Notes: generated by a model not told the origin, from the letters alone. Counted from the stretch's first letter, positions 31,701-40,142 are shown. The stretch is 64,000 nt of DNA from Flavobacterium sp. UBA7665 (GCA_002483285.1 DLHP01000041.1:278280-342279); one strand, 5' to 3'. Made by a program: numbers and translations.

Positions 31701-34224
31701 CGAAGGTGGCCGCGCACTGATTTCGATAGAAAGCGGCTCGAAAGTCGTCAAGGCACTATGGGTGAAAACGCTCAAAGGCGAAACCAAAGTCGATGTGCCC
31801 ATCACGCCCGACATGGCGCCCAATGTGTATTTCAACATCACCTTATTGCAACCGCACGCCACAACCAAAAACGATTCGCCAATCCGCATGTACGGGATCG
31901 TCCCGATTGAAGTGGTCGATAAAAATACCATCCTCGAACCCAAACTCTCGATGCCTGATGTCTTAAAACCCGAACAGCCTTTCAGCGTGAAAGTCAGCGA
32001 AAAATCCGGGAAAGCCATGACCTATACGCTTGCCATTGTCGATGAAGGCCTGCTCGACCTCACGCGTTTCAAAACCCCAAATGCCTGGAACAGTTTCTAC
32101 ACCCGCGAAGCCTTGGGCGTGAAAACCTGGGATTTGTACGACGACATCATGGGTGCGTATGGCGGAAAGGTCAACCAGATTTTTAGTATCGGTGGTGATC
32201 AGGATTTGGGTGGCGGAAAAGCCAAAAAAGCGAACCGTTTCAAACCCGTCGTGATTTACCTAGGGCCATTTAAACTCGAGAAAGGCGCGTCAAAAATCCA
32301 TAAGGTACAACTGCCCAAATACGTGGGTTCTGTCAGGACAATGGTTGTTGCCGCCGATGCCAACACAAGTGCTTACGGCAACGTAGAAAAAGCCACGCCG
32401 GTGAAAAGCCCATTGATGGTTTTGGCTTCCTTGCCGAGAAAGATCTCGCCATCCGAAAAAGTCACGATTCCCGTCACCGTTTTCGCCATGGAGAAAGGCA
32501 TCAGCAACGTCAATGTGCAGATCAAAACCAGCGGCGGACTCAAAGTTATCGGTAGTGCTTCGCAAAATGTAACGTTCACGCAGCCCGATGAGAAACTCGC
32601 TTATTTCAATCTTGCCGTCGGCGGATCTACCGGCATCGGGAAAGTGCAGATTATTGCAACTTCGGGCAGCCATAAATCGTCGTACGATGTAGAGATTGAC
32701 ATGACCAACCCGAATCCGGTTACTTACGCTTACAAAGATGTGTTACTTGAAGCCAATAGCAGCAAGACCATTTCGTGGGAAACGTTTGGCGTAGCTGGAA
32801 CCAACGGTGCGAAACTCGAGGTTTCCTCAATCCCAACGATTGATTTTAATAGGAGACTGCAATATTTGATCACGTATCCGCACGGTTGCGTAGAGCAAAC
32901 CACCTCTTCGGTGTTCCCGCAATTGTTTTTGGCCGATGTGGCTGATATTTCTGCGACTCGTCAAGCGGATATCCAACGCAACGTCACCGCAGGAATCAGC
33001 CGTCTGAGCGGATTTCAGCTTGCGAGCGGCGGATTCGTCTATTGGCCCGGCAACAACACCGCCGACGATTGGGGCACTTCTTACGCAGGCCATTTCATGA
33101 TTGAAGCCGAGAAAAAAGGTTACGTATTGCCCGTGAGTTTCAAACAAAAATGGATTTCGTACCAACAGAAAGAATCGCGCAGCTGGCGTTATTATCCACA
33201 ATATGGCAACGACCTCGCGCAAGCGTACCGTTTGTATACACTCGCTTTGGCCGGTTCGCCCGATTTGTCGTCGATGAACCGCATGCGCGAAACGCAAGGC
33301 ATCTCCAACGAAAGCAAATTGCGATTGGCGTTGGCTTATGCACTCGCCGGACAAAAATCTGCGGGTGAAATGCTGCTGGCCAAAACCAATATCGACGAGG
33401 ATAAAAGGCCAAACTACTATGATTACTATTACGGTTCGCCCGAAAGGAATCGCGCGATGACCTTAGAAACCTTGGTGTTGCTTGGTCAAAAACAACGCGC
33501 TTTCGCGATGGCCATCAAACTTGCCAAAAGCATGTCGTCGTCAGAATGGATGAGTACGCAAACCACCGCTTACAGTTTGTACGCGATGTCGAAATTTGCG
33601 AAAAGCAACGGCAGTAAGGGTATCGAGGTGCAATTCACCAAGGATGGGAAATCTGAAAATATTTCTACCGCCAAAACTTTTGCCGATAGGACTTTGAATC
33701 TTAAGGCCGGAAGCAATTCGGTGACGATAAAAAACACCAAGGGTAATACGGTGTATGTGCGCGTGCTCAACTCGGGCATTTTGCCGATTGGGAAAGAACA
33801 GCCGATGCAAAGTAATATGGCGGCAGCCATTGTATTTAAAGACCGCAAAGGCGCCGTCATCAACGTGAGTAAAATAGCACAAGGAACCGAGTTCGTGGCC
33901 GAAGTCACGATCAAAAACCAACGCAACGAACGCGTAGACAACGTCGCGCTGTCGCAGATTTTGCCTTCGGGATTTGAAATCGTCAACACGCGTTTCACCG
34001 ATTATGGTGACGCGGTGAACAATACCGCCGATTACATTGACATCCGTGACGACCGCACCAATTTCTACTTTGGGATGAAAGCCAATGAAACCAAGACTTT
34101 CCGCGTGCTTTTGAACGCGTCTTATCTTGGGGTGTATTACCTTCCGGGATTGCAATGCGAGGCGATGTACGACCATTCGTTCCTTGCGCGCACCAAAGGT
34201 CAATGGGTTGAAGTCGTGAAATAA
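28717..34224 (+). CDS. Alpha-2-macroglobulin-like lipoprotein
   Basis: 1835 residues, the full bacterial alpha-2-macroglobulin length. A lipobox (LFQAC, Cys 19) predicts a lipid anchor. The chain contains MG-type beta domains, a bait-containing central part, an A2M domain (VDEGLLDLTRFKTPNAWN...) and a thioester domain with HGCVEQTTSS, where Cys 1391 and Gln 1394 have the spacing of the CGEQ thioester. Such proteins trap attacking proteases covalently in the periplasm. Unusual: an insert between Cys 446 and Cys 490 is almost all Asp, Glu, Asn and Tyr. 7 bp separate it from pbpC, the same pair as E. coli yfhM-pbpC. Confidence 0.94.
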   Translation: MKTKALVCVFFVLMLFQACTKKSASEFSSDFSLFKEYINSVTSGIVPAKSDIRVVLAFDKKDWKVNQVLDNNLFDISPSVDGKVVAISSNTIAFIPDKKLDADTQYQVTFHLSKVVVLPEKLSQFHFTFKTIKQDFIISTNDIQSYSKDYQYLNCTLKTADELDFESAQKIISAQQKDSKLKIKFDKSAKVATEFRFVVDSIKRYVEDTTLEITYDGNDIDIDQKGLIKFPIAGKDNFKVIDVEVPDNSNQTLLINFSDPLQKGQNFDGLVAVEGAENLKYATQGNVLKVFFDQPLKGNLLLEVFQGIESEEGYKMKKGFATKVSFEQIKPNVRLVRNGTIMPSSSNLRLNFEAVNLKAVDVKIYKIYKNNILQFLQQNDLNGARNLKQVAQPVAKRVINLKSNTLLKLDKWNTFALDLSKIITPEPGAIYRVEFEFKKKYSLYQCESSEADENTTEEEEVDENDVNYSNDAYDDYYYDDYEWRESQDPCTNSYFYNTKIATNVIASDLGVIAKRGENKSYFFAVNNIVTTDPVCGAKIDLYSYQQQKLATANTDASGTAYFKLNKFAYFAVVTQGKNSAYVKLDDGTSLSVSNFDVAGETLQKGLKGYIYGERGVWRPGDNLYLSFILNDAANKLPQSHPIKFRLSDPSGKIVYQTVKKSNELNHYSFVVPTSSDAPTGSWEAMVNLGGARFYKNIKIETIKPNRLRIKNTFKTATLTSAYPNTANLEVTWLHGAIAKNLKVDMQAKFSQQATTFKNYPKYHFDDLVRKFSSEEINVFSGRIDAAGRASVPIDPKLQNESPGMLKAAFITKVYEEGGDFSTDVVATTYSPYQTYVGIKTPEANKYGMLETRKMNRFDIVTVDENGNPKSVRGVQFKVYKVEWRWWWDASGDDNLSDYNSSNATTPYKNFIVNTDASGKASVQFALSDEDWGRYMVRAILPDDGHATAQTVLIDWPYWSGKTRNTDASTANMLVFSTDKKNYAVGEKSQISFQSSEGGRALISIESGSKVVKALWVKTLKGETKVDVPITPDMAPNVYFNITLLQPHATTKNDSPIRMYGIVPIEVVDKNTILEPKLSMPDVLKPEQPFSVKVSEKSGKAMTYTLAIVDEGLLDLTRFKTPNAWNSFYTREALGVKTWDLYDDIMGAYGGKVNQIFSIGGDQDLGGGKAKKANRFKPVVIYLGPFKLEKGASKIHKVQLPKYVGSVRTMVVAADANTSAYGNVEKATPVKSPLMVLASLPRKISPSEKVTIPVTVFAMEKGISNVNVQIKTSGGLKVIGSASQNVTFTQPDEKLAYFNLAVGGSTGIGKVQIIATSGSHKSSYDVEIDMTNPNPVTYAYKDVLLEANSSKTISWETFGVAGTNGAKLEVSSIPTIDFNRRLQYLITYPHGCVEQTTSSVFPQLFLADVADISATRQADIQRNVTAGISRLSGFQLASGGFVYWPGNNTADDWGTSYAGHFMIEAEKKGYVLPVSFKQKWISYQQKESRSWRYYPQYGNDLAQAYRLYTLALAGSPDLSSMNRMRETQGISNESKLRLALAYALAGQKSAGEMLLAKTNIDEDKRPNYYDYYYGSPERNRAMTLETLVLLGQKQRAFAMAIKLAKSMSSSEWMSTQTTAYSLYAMSKFAKSNGSKGIEVQFTKDGKSENISTAKTFADRTLNLKAGSNSVTIKNTKGNTVYVRVLNSGILPIGKEQPMQSNMAAAIVFKDRKGAVINVSKIAQGTEFVAEVTIKNQRNERVDNVALSQILPSGFEIVNTRFTDYGDAVNNTADYIDIRDDRTNFYFGMKANETKTFRVLLNASYLGVYYLPGLQCEAMYDHSFLARTKGQWVEVVK

Positions 34225-34231
34225 GCCGATT

Positions 34232-36610
34232 GTGAAAACCAAAATCACCGCGTTTTCCCAGCGCATGCTCAACTGGATTAAAAACAACCGCATCAAGAGC
34301 AGCCTATTGCTCCTGGTGTTGGTTGTTTATTATTTCTCGTTGCCGCGCCAGTTATTCGAATCGCCATATGCTACGGTGATTGAAAGCCAGGAAGGCGAAC
34401 TGCTGGGTGCAAAGATTGCGCATGATGGCCAATGGCGTTTTCCGGCGCAGGACAGTATTCCTTACAAATTCAGGCAGTGTATCGTGCATTTTGAGGACCG
34501 GCATTTTTACCGGCATCCGGGTTTTAATCCCGTGGCGATGGTGCACGCGATTCGGCAGAACAACCGAGCCGGAAAGGTCGTTCGCGGCGGCAGTACACTC
34601 ACGCAACAGGTCATCCGCTTGTCGCGGAAAGGAAAAAGCCGTACGTATTTTGAGAAAATCATCGAATTTATTTTGGCCACGCGACTCGAACTGCGCCATT
34701 CTAAAGCGAAAATCCTCGAATTGTACGCGGCACATGCGCCTTTCGGAGGCAATGTCGTAGGATTGGAAATGGCTTCCTGGCGGTATTTTGGCGTACAGTC
34801 GCACCAATTGTCGTGGGCAGAAAGTGCGACTTTGGCGGTTTTACCGAATGCGCCGAGCTTGATTTATCCGGGGAAAAACCAACAACGGTTATTGGAAAAA
34901 CGCAATCGGTTGTTGTTGGATTTGCACCGTAACCAAATTATCGATGCGCAAACTTACAGGCTCGCAGTTGCAGAACCATTGCCACAGAAACCTTTCGATT
35001 TGCCGCAGATTGCGTCGCATTTGCTCGAGCGGATTGCCAAAAACCATGAAGGCGAACGCATCAAAACCACGATTGACATTGCTTTGCAAAACCGGGTGAA
35101 CCAGCTGGCCAAATACTATTACAACCAATACAAACAGAATGAGGTCAACAACCTCGCGATTTTGGTAATCGATATCCAGAATAGAAATGTGATTGGTTAT
35201 GTGGGGAATTCTCCTACCGATGCCGACCACCAGAAGGATGTGGATGTGATTTCGGCACCCAGAAGTACAGGAAGCATCCTCAAGCCGCTATTGTATGCCA
35301 ACATGCTCGATGAAGGCGAACTGTTGCCCAACACCTTAATTGCCGACATCCCGACGCAGATTTCAGGTTACCGTCCCGAGAATTTCAATTTGACTTTTGA
35401 TGGTGCGGTTCCGGCGCATCGGGCACTTGCGCGGTCACTCAACATTCCTGCGGTTTTGATGCTACAGGATTTTGGCGTGAATAAATTTTATGAGGAATTG
35501 CAACGGTTTAAGCTGCGCGATGTCAACAAACAACCCGACCATTACGGTTTGTCGCTTATTTTGGGCGGTGCAGAAAGCAATTTGTGGGATTTGTGCCGAA
35601 CGTATGCGGGAATGTCCTCAACAGTGAATTATTTCAATGCGAACCAGGCGAAATACCGTAAGAACGAATTTGCCGAACTCAATTACCGCGATGGATTCAA
35701 GACCGATTTTGGGAAAGAAAGTTACCAAAAAACAATACTCGGCGCGGGAGCGATTTTTCTGACCTATAACGCGATGGAAGAAGTAAACCGACCCGAAGGA
35801 GACGAAGCCTGGAAATTTTACGACAGCTCGCTTAAAATCGCGTGGAAAACGGGAACGAGCTTTGGGAACCGCGACGCTTGGGCAATTGGGACGAGTTCGC
35901 GTTATGTGGTTGGTGTTTGGGTGGGCAACGCGACAGGCGAGGGAAGACCCGAGCTTACAGGCGTCTCGAGCGCTGCGCCGATTTTGTTTGATGTGTTCAA
36001 TTTGTTACCGCGTAAAAAATGGTTTGCCGCGCCACTCAACGATCTTGAGGAGGTCGACGTTTGCGCGCAGAGCGGTTATTTGGCCAAAGACGGTTGCCCG
36101 ATATTGAAGCAACTGGTTCCGTTAAAGGGGAAAACCACGAAAGTTTGCCCGCACCACAGGCTCATCCATTTGGACAAGACAGGGAAATTTCGTGTCAACA
36201 GCAGTTGCGAGCAGGTCGAAAACATAGTCACGAAAAGCTGGTTTGTTCTGCCGCCGGTGATGGAATGGTATTATAAATCACAACACATCGACTACCAACT
36301 GCTGCCATCGTTTCGCGAGGATTGCGCCGCTACACCAGGCGTGGCGATGGATTTCATTTACCCGAAAGCGGGCAGCAAAATTTACCTTACCAAAGATTTC
36401 AACAGCAAGATACAGCCGGTGGTTTTGAAAGTGGCGCATCCAAGACGGGAAATGCAATTGTATTGGTATGTGGACAATGTGTATAAGGGAACGACCAAAA
36501 CCTTTCATGAGTTTGAGATAGCGCCCGAAACGGGCTTTCATTATGTGACGGTGGTCGATGAAGATGGGAATGAGATACGGCGGAGGATTGAGATAATAAG
36601 CGATAATTGA
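34232..36610 (+). CDS. pbpC: Penicillin-binding protein 1C
   Basis: 792 residues from a GTG 7 bp after the A2M stop; the ATG at 34265 is an alternative but would cut the cytoplasmic tail. One signal anchor (about 21-39), a GT51 glycosyltransferase domain with the catalytic Glu in HFEDRHFYRHPGF (E88) and RGGSTLTQQVIRL, then a transpeptidase domain with SILK (S348, K351), SLN and KTGTS motifs, and a C-terminal beta domain typical of PBP1C. It polymerises and crosslinks peptidoglycan. Coupling to alpha-2-macroglobulin suggests repair of the wall after damage, with A2M blocking intruding proteases. The stop overlaps the next start (TGATG). Confidence 0.95.
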   Translation: MKTKITAFSQRMLNWIKNNRIKSSLLLLVLVVYYFSLPRQLFESPYATVIESQEGELLGAKIAHDGQWRFPAQDSIPYKFRQCIVHFEDRHFYRHPGFNPVAMVHAIRQNNRAGKVVRGGSTLTQQVIRLSRKGKSRTYFEKIIEFILATRLELRHSKAKILELYAAHAPFGGNVVGLEMASWRYFGVQSHQLSWAESATLAVLPNAPSLIYPGKNQQRLLEKRNRLLLDLHRNQIIDAQTYRLAVAEPLPQKPFDLPQIASHLLERIAKNHEGERIKTTIDIALQNRVNQLAKYYYNQYKQNEVNNLAILVIDIQNRNVIGYVGNSPTDADHQKDVDVISAPRSTGSILKPLLYANMLDEGELLPNTLIADIPTQISGYRPENFNLTFDGAVPAHRALARSLNIPAVLMLQDFGVNKFYEELQRFKLRDVNKQPDHYGLSLILGGAESNLWDLCRTYAGMSSTVNYFNANQAKYRKNEFAELNYRDGFKTDFGKESYQKTILGAGAIFLTYNAMEEVNRPEGDEAWKFYDSSLKIAWKTGTSFGNRDAWAIGTSSRYVVGVWVGNATGEGRPELTGVSSAAPILFDVFNLLPRKKWFAAPLNDLEEVDVCAQSGYLAKDGCPILKQLVPLKGKTTKVCPHHRLIHLDKTGKFRVNSSCEQVENIVTKSWFVLPPVMEWYYKSQHIDYQLLPSFREDCAATPGVAMDFIYPKAGSKIYLTKDFNSKIQPVVLKVAHPRREMQLYWYVDNVYKGTTKTFHEFEIAPETGFHYVTVVDEDGNEIRRRIEIISDN

Positions 36611-36987
36611 TGGATACAACGACGAAAATCAAGCGCGCAGGGCAAATCGGTTCGTGGTATTTTTTGTTGCTCGGCTGCGTGAATTTAATCCTGGCACTAA
36701 TCTATTCGAGAACCAATTGGTTTGATGCGGTCGTTTTGGGGTTGTCGGTACTGCCTATGTTGATTCAAGCGAAACGATTCCATATGGTTTTTGGCATCAT
36801 CGGTTGCTTTTTTGCAATTGCAATGGGTGTTATATGTTTCCTGGAGCAAATGACATTTGAAGCAGAACCGGCGATGGAATTCTTTTATATGATTTACTTG
36901 TTTGTATTGAGTTTTTTAGCGGCTTCTGCGTTATTGACTTATGCCGGCTTGGCTTCTAAAAATGACGATCGATTTGACCTGATATAA
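36610..36987 (+). CDS. Four-helix membrane protein of unknown function
   Basis: 125 residues from the ATG that overlaps the pbpC stop by 1 bp. Four hydrophobic segments (about 13-33, 38-54, 60-80, 95-115) with short loops and a polar C-terminus (ASKNDDRFDLI). I recognise no family. The overlapping start ties translation to pbpC, so an envelope role is plausible, but nothing in the sequence shows what it does. Confidence 0.65.
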   Translation: MDTTTKIKRAGQIGSWYFLLLGCVNLILALIYSRTNWFDAVVLGLSVLPMLIQAKRFHMVFGIIGCFFAIAMGVICFLEQMTFEAEPAMEFFYMIYLFVLSFLAASALLTYAGLASKNDDRFDLI

Positions 36988-36998
36988 CACAAAAACCC

Positions 36999-37730
36999 AT
37001 GCCATTTACCTTTTCGCATCCTGCCATCGTCTTGCCTTTCGGATATTTGCCTCGCCGATGGATTTCCTTGACGGGTTTGATTGTAGGCAGCATGACGCCT
37101 GATTTTGAATATTTCCTGCGCATGAAAACACAAAGTGACTACAGCCATTCATTCTCGGGAATGTTTTGGTTTGACCTTCCTTTGGGCATTTTGCTCGCTT
37201 TTGTATTTCACAATATTGTGCGCGATGCGCTTGTAGGGAATCTTCCAAGCATTTTAAAAACAAGACTGCTGAACTTCACAAGATTTCACTGGAACGAATA
37301 TTTCCGCCGAAATTGGTTGGTGGTCATCGGGTCGGTTTTGATAGGAACGGCTTCGCATCTTTTTTGGGATGGGTTTACTCATGCGACGGGTTATTTTGTG
37401 CAAGTAATTCCAGGTTTGGGAAAGACAGTTGTTGTTTTGGGTTTTTCAATTCCGGCATTCAAAATTTTACAGCACACAAGTACATTGTTAGGCGCGTTAG
37501 TGATTTTTTATGCGATTGTGAAATTGCCGAGAGCTTCTGGTTTGCGAACAAATTCGTCTTTAAAATATTGGATTGTTGTAGCGATAACAACGGTTTCAGT
37601 CTTAGCACTTAGGGTTTTATTTGGTTTGGATTGGCACCGTTATGGCGATGTAATTGTGAGCTTGATTTCGGGCGTGTTCGTTGGACTTTTGATTGCAGGA
37701 ACGCGATTTGGAAACGGCTGCCCGCGTTAG
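36999..37730 (+). CDS. DUF4184 family membrane protein
   Basis: 243 residues with several transmembrane helices. The N-terminal signature MPFTFSHPAIVLPF, the GSMTPDFEYFLRM segment and the SHLFWDGFTHATGYF segment contain the conserved His and Asp residues of DUF4184, a membrane family related in layout to YdjM-type metal-dependent hydrolases. The invariant His/Asp set suggests a metal site in the membrane; the substrate is unknown. It is 11 bp behind the preceding membrane protein gene and is the last gene of the A2M-pbpC cluster. A REP-like repeat overlaps its 3' end. Confidence 0.8.
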   Translation: MPFTFSHPAIVLPFGYLPRRWISLTGLIVGSMTPDFEYFLRMKTQSDYSHSFSGMFWFDLPLGILLAFVFHNIVRDALVGNLPSILKTRLLNFTRFHWNEYFRRNWLVVIGSVLIGTASHLFWDGFTHATGYFVQVIPGLGKTVVVLGFSIPAFKILQHTSTLLGALVIFYAIVKLPRASGLRTNSSLKYWIVVAITTVSVLALRVLFGLDWHRYGDVIVSLISGVFVGLLIAGTRFGNGCPR

Positions 37731-37812
37731 CGATTGAGGCGGAAATCCTTTTGTGGAATGCAATGGAGCAAAAGATTGCAGCGGAAAGCGCGGCCGTTAG
37801 GCAACGCCCATA
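37726..37812. repeat. REP-like palindromic repeat, copy 4 (degenerate)
   Basis: GGCGGAAATCCTTTTGTGGA with later GGAGCAAAAGATTGCAGCGG and AAAGCGCGGCCGTTAG follows the family plan in reverse orientation, with several mismatches. It includes the last codons of the DUF4184 gene. Confidence 0.55.
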
Positions 37813-37828
37813 AAAAAATCCCACAAAA

Positions 37829-37858
37829 AAACCGCCAGTCGTTAGAAAGGCGGTTTGG
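37829..37858 (-). terminator. Intrinsic terminator of rng
   Basis: ACCGCC (37831-37836) and GGCGGT (37849-37854) pair; on the minus strand the stem is followed by seven Ts, directly after the rng stop. Confidence 0.8.
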
Positions 37859-37860
37859 TA

Positions 37861-39405
37861 TTAATGATTGAGCATCTTTCCTTCTTTGTCGTAGAAATGA
37901 TATTCAAGGAACGTGTAAGCGTCACGTGGTATGATTTTCACCCATTTCCTGTGCTCCAAAAACCATCTGGAACGCAGTGATGGAAAACCTTTACTGAGGT
38001 AAGCAGCCACAAATGGGTGTACGTTAAGTATCACTTTCTTGTGGGTTTTTGCGAATCGTTCAAGGTCGAAGTTGATCTTGTCAATGATTTGGATGGGCGC
38101 TTCTATTTCGGCGCTCACATTGTTGGGATCTTCTTCGCTGGTCTTGATGTTCACTTCTGGCCTGACGCGCTGGCGGGTGATCTGGATGAGACCGAATTTG
38201 CTTGGCGGCAGGATTTTGTGTTTGGCTTTATCGTCGGCCATTTCGTCTCTGAGGAAATCGAAAAGCTTTTTGCGGTTGTCTGGGTTTGACATATCGATGA
38301 AATCGATCACGATGATGCCTCCCATATCGCGCAGCCTAAGCTGCCTGGCGATTTCTGCCGCGGCGATCATGTTGACTTCCATGGCGGTGTCTTCCTGGTT
38401 GGAAGCCTTGTTGGATCGGTTGCCGGAGTTGACGTCTATGACGTGCAGCGCTTCGGTGTGCTCGATAATCAAATAGGCTCCTTTGCTCATGGAGACGGTT
38501 TTCCCGAAGGAAGTCTTGATTTGCCGCTCGATGTGATATTTCTCGAATATCGGCGTGTCCCTGGACTGATAAAACTTTACTATTGATTGTTTGCTGGGCG
38601 CAATTTCCTGGACATAGTCCTTTACTTGCTGGTACAACTCCTCGTCATCTACATGGATACCGGTGAAGGTATCGTTGAATACGTCGCGTAGTATAGAAGA
38701 AGCCCGGTTGAGCTCTCCCAATACCTTCGACGGATGGTGGGCAGTTGGTAATTTTTTACACATTGCAGTCCATCTGGTAATCAGATTCTGCAAGTCTCTT
38801 TCTATTTCGGCGGTGTTTTTGCCTTCGGCTACCGTTCTAACGATAATACCGAATCCTTTTGGTCTGATGGTTTGTATTAGTTTTTTGAGTCGGTCTTTTT
38901 CTGACTTTTCTTCGATTTTTTGAGAAACCGAAACGCGGTCTGAGAATGGGACCAGAACGATATAACGTCCGGCAAGCGAGAGCTCTGAAGAGATTCGCGG
39001 GCCTTTGGTTGATATGGGTTCTTTGACTACTTGTACTAATACGGATTGATTGGAATTGAGCACATCGGCTATGGTTCCGTCTTTATCAATCTCTTTTTCA
39101 AACTGAAAGTTTTTTAGGGAGAAATCTTTTATTTTACCTGCGCTTACAAGTTTTATGAACTTCAGTTGGGAAGCAAGGTTTGGGCCCAAATCGTGATAAT
39201 GTAAAAAGGCGTCTTTTTCGAAGCCTACGTTTACAAAAGCAGCGTTGAGTCCGGCGACTGGTTTTCTGATCTTGGCAATAAAAATATCGCCGACCTGAAA
39301 GTTGCTCGCTTCTTGCTCCTTGTGGAGTTCAATTAGTTTTCCATCTTTTAATAAGGCAAAATCTACGGCTTCAGAACTAGATCGGATGATTAATTCTTTA
39401 TTCAC
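37861..39405 (-). CDS. rng: Ribonuclease E/G
   Basis: 514 residues from the GTG at 39405 that begins VNKELIIRSSSEAVDFALL, the N-terminus expected for flavobacterial homologues; the longer frame adds 11 unlikely residues. Endonuclease for RNA decay and rRNA maturation. S1 domain at about 25-130 (GDIFIAKIRKPVAGLNAAFV), RNase E/G catalytic domain after it with ALHVIDVNSG and GGIIVIDFIDM, the two metal-binding Asp residues. The zinc-link CPxC motif that joins subunits in E. coli RNase E/G is missing: GLIQITRQRVRPEVNIKTSE runs straight into a Cys-free segment. A perfect 12-bp palindrome, ATCCGTACGGAT (39419-39430), lies 14 bp upstream of the start. Confidence 0.92.
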   Translation of the reverse strand: MNKELIIRSSSEAVDFALLKDGKLIELHKEQEASNFQVGDIFIAKIRKPVAGLNAAFVNVGFEKDAFLHYHDLGPNLASQLKFIKLVSAGKIKDFSLKNFQFEKEIDKDGTIADVLNSNQSVLVQVVKEPISTKGPRISSELSLAGRYIVLVPFSDRVSVSQKIEEKSEKDRLKKLIQTIRPKGFGIIVRTVAEGKNTAEIERDLQNLITRWTAMCKKLPTAHHPSKVLGELNRASSILRDVFNDTFTGIHVDDEELYQQVKDYVQEIAPSKQSIVKFYQSRDTPIFEKYHIERQIKTSFGKTVSMSKGAYLIIEHTEALHVIDVNSGNRSNKASNQEDTAMEVNMIAAAEIARQLRLRDMGGIIVIDFIDMSNPDNRKKLFDFLRDEMADDKAKHKILPPSKFGLIQITRQRVRPEVNIKTSEEDPNNVSAEIEAPIQIIDKINFDLERFAKTHKKVILNVHPFVAAYLSKGFPSLRSRWFLEHRKWVKIIPRDAYTFLEYHFYDKEGKMLNH

Positions 39406-39637
39406 TCTGTAAATTTTTATCCGTACGGATAGGTGCAAGGAGCAAAGAGCAGGCAGAAGGGAAAACCCTAAACCATGAACCCTTTAACCCTGAACCCTAG
39501 TATGGATGGATTAAACAATAATTTAAACAGGTATTGTAATTACCCGGTGGACAAAGAAGAGGAGTGAAGTTTTGTCTTTCGACTTTTGACTTTTCACTTT
39601 CGACTTATCCGATTTCAATGAACGTTAACTAAAAAGA
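39406..39637. other. Intergenic stretch with short direct repeats
   Basis: Between rng and the tiny basic gene. It holds the palindrome at 39419-39430, imperfect AACCCT units near 39464-39500 and a CTTTCGACTTTTGACTTTTC-type heptamer tract near 39572-39605. No gene, tRNA or clear promoter is seen. Confidence 0.5.
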
Positions 39638-39666
39638 AAAAAGTAGTTTGGAGACTACTTTTTCTT
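39638..39666 (-). terminator. Terminator overlapping the stop codon of the tiny basic gene
   Basis: On the minus strand AAAAAGTAGT pairs with ACTACTTTTT around CTCCAA; the TAG stop codon is inside the left arm. Confidence 0.75.
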
Positions 39667-39747
39667 CTTGTGACGGTTAGCTCTCGCACGTTTTTTACGT
39701 TTGTGCGTCGCTACCTTATGTCTTTTTCTTTTTTTACCACTTGGCAT
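39655..39747 (-). CDS. 30-residue Lys/Arg-rich protein, probable ribosomal protein
   Basis: The peptide is MPSGKKRKRHKVATHKRKKR followed by ARANRHKKKK. More than half the residues are basic, with no acidic residue, as in bTHX and other tiny ribosomal proteins. Small proteins of this sequence type are conserved across Bacteroidota. I recall an additional small ribosomal protein (bL38) reported in the Flavobacterium johnsoniae ribosome and this could be it, but I cannot confirm the match here. It lies 30 bp after the HU gene on the same strand, so the two are likely cotranscribed. Confidence 0.75.
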   Translation of the reverse strand: MPSGKKRKRHKVATHKRKKRARANRHKKKK

Positions 39748-39777
39748 AGCTGGTTTCTTGTTTGATTAATAAATGTC

Positions 39778-40068
39778 TTATTTTGCTTCGTTGTTAGTTT
39801 TTACGCCTTCCACAAATACTTTAGCAGGTTTGAAAGCCGGAATGTTGTGAGCAGGGATTTTGATAGTGGTATTTTTCGAAATATTTCTTCCTGTTTTTTC
39901 AGCTCTTGTTTTGATGATGAAACTTCCGAAACCTCTGAGGTAAACATTGTCACCAGTTTCGAGTGAAGTCTTTACTTCATCCATAAAAGATTCTACAGTT
40001 GCCTGAACATCTCCTTTTTCAAGACCCAATTTTTCTGAAATTTTCGCTACGATATCTGCTTTCGTCAT
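39778..40068 (-). CDS. HU family DNA-binding protein
   Basis: 96 residues, a standard HU/IHF monomer. N-terminal helices (MTKADIVAKISEKLGLEKGD), the strand LRGFGSFIIKTRAEKTGRN, and a beta-arm around SKNTTIKIPAHNIPAFKPAK with the Pro that intercalates DNA. It bends and packs DNA as a dimer. The last residues (VFVEGVKTNNEAK) are a short extension. Promoter TTG-N21-TATATTTG at 40111-40142 is one of the clearest in the window. Divergent from mutY. Confidence 0.94.
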   Translation of the reverse strand: MTKADIVAKISEKLGLEKGDVQATVESFMDEVKTSLETGDNVYLRGFGSFIIKTRAEKTGRNISKNTTIKIPAHNIPAFKPAKVFVEGVKTNNEAK

Positions 40069-40110
40069 TTTCTTTCTTGTTTAATATGTGATTTAGATTT
40101 TTTGAGGTTG

Positions 40111-40142
40111 CAAATATAGGAATTTAAAATCTGAATAATCAA
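40111..40142 (-). promoter_or_regulatory. Promoter of the HU gene
   Basis: Minus strand -33 TTG at 40142-40140, a 21-nt spacer, then TATATTTG (40118-40111). Both elements match the Bacteroidota primary sigma consensus. Confidence 0.65.

Noticed and set aside
33541..34296. 251-codon minus-strand frame, with similar long minus frames at 30193-30918 and 29068-29598
   Set aside because: All lie opposite the alpha-2-macroglobulin gene, whose motifs are intact; the peptides resemble no family.
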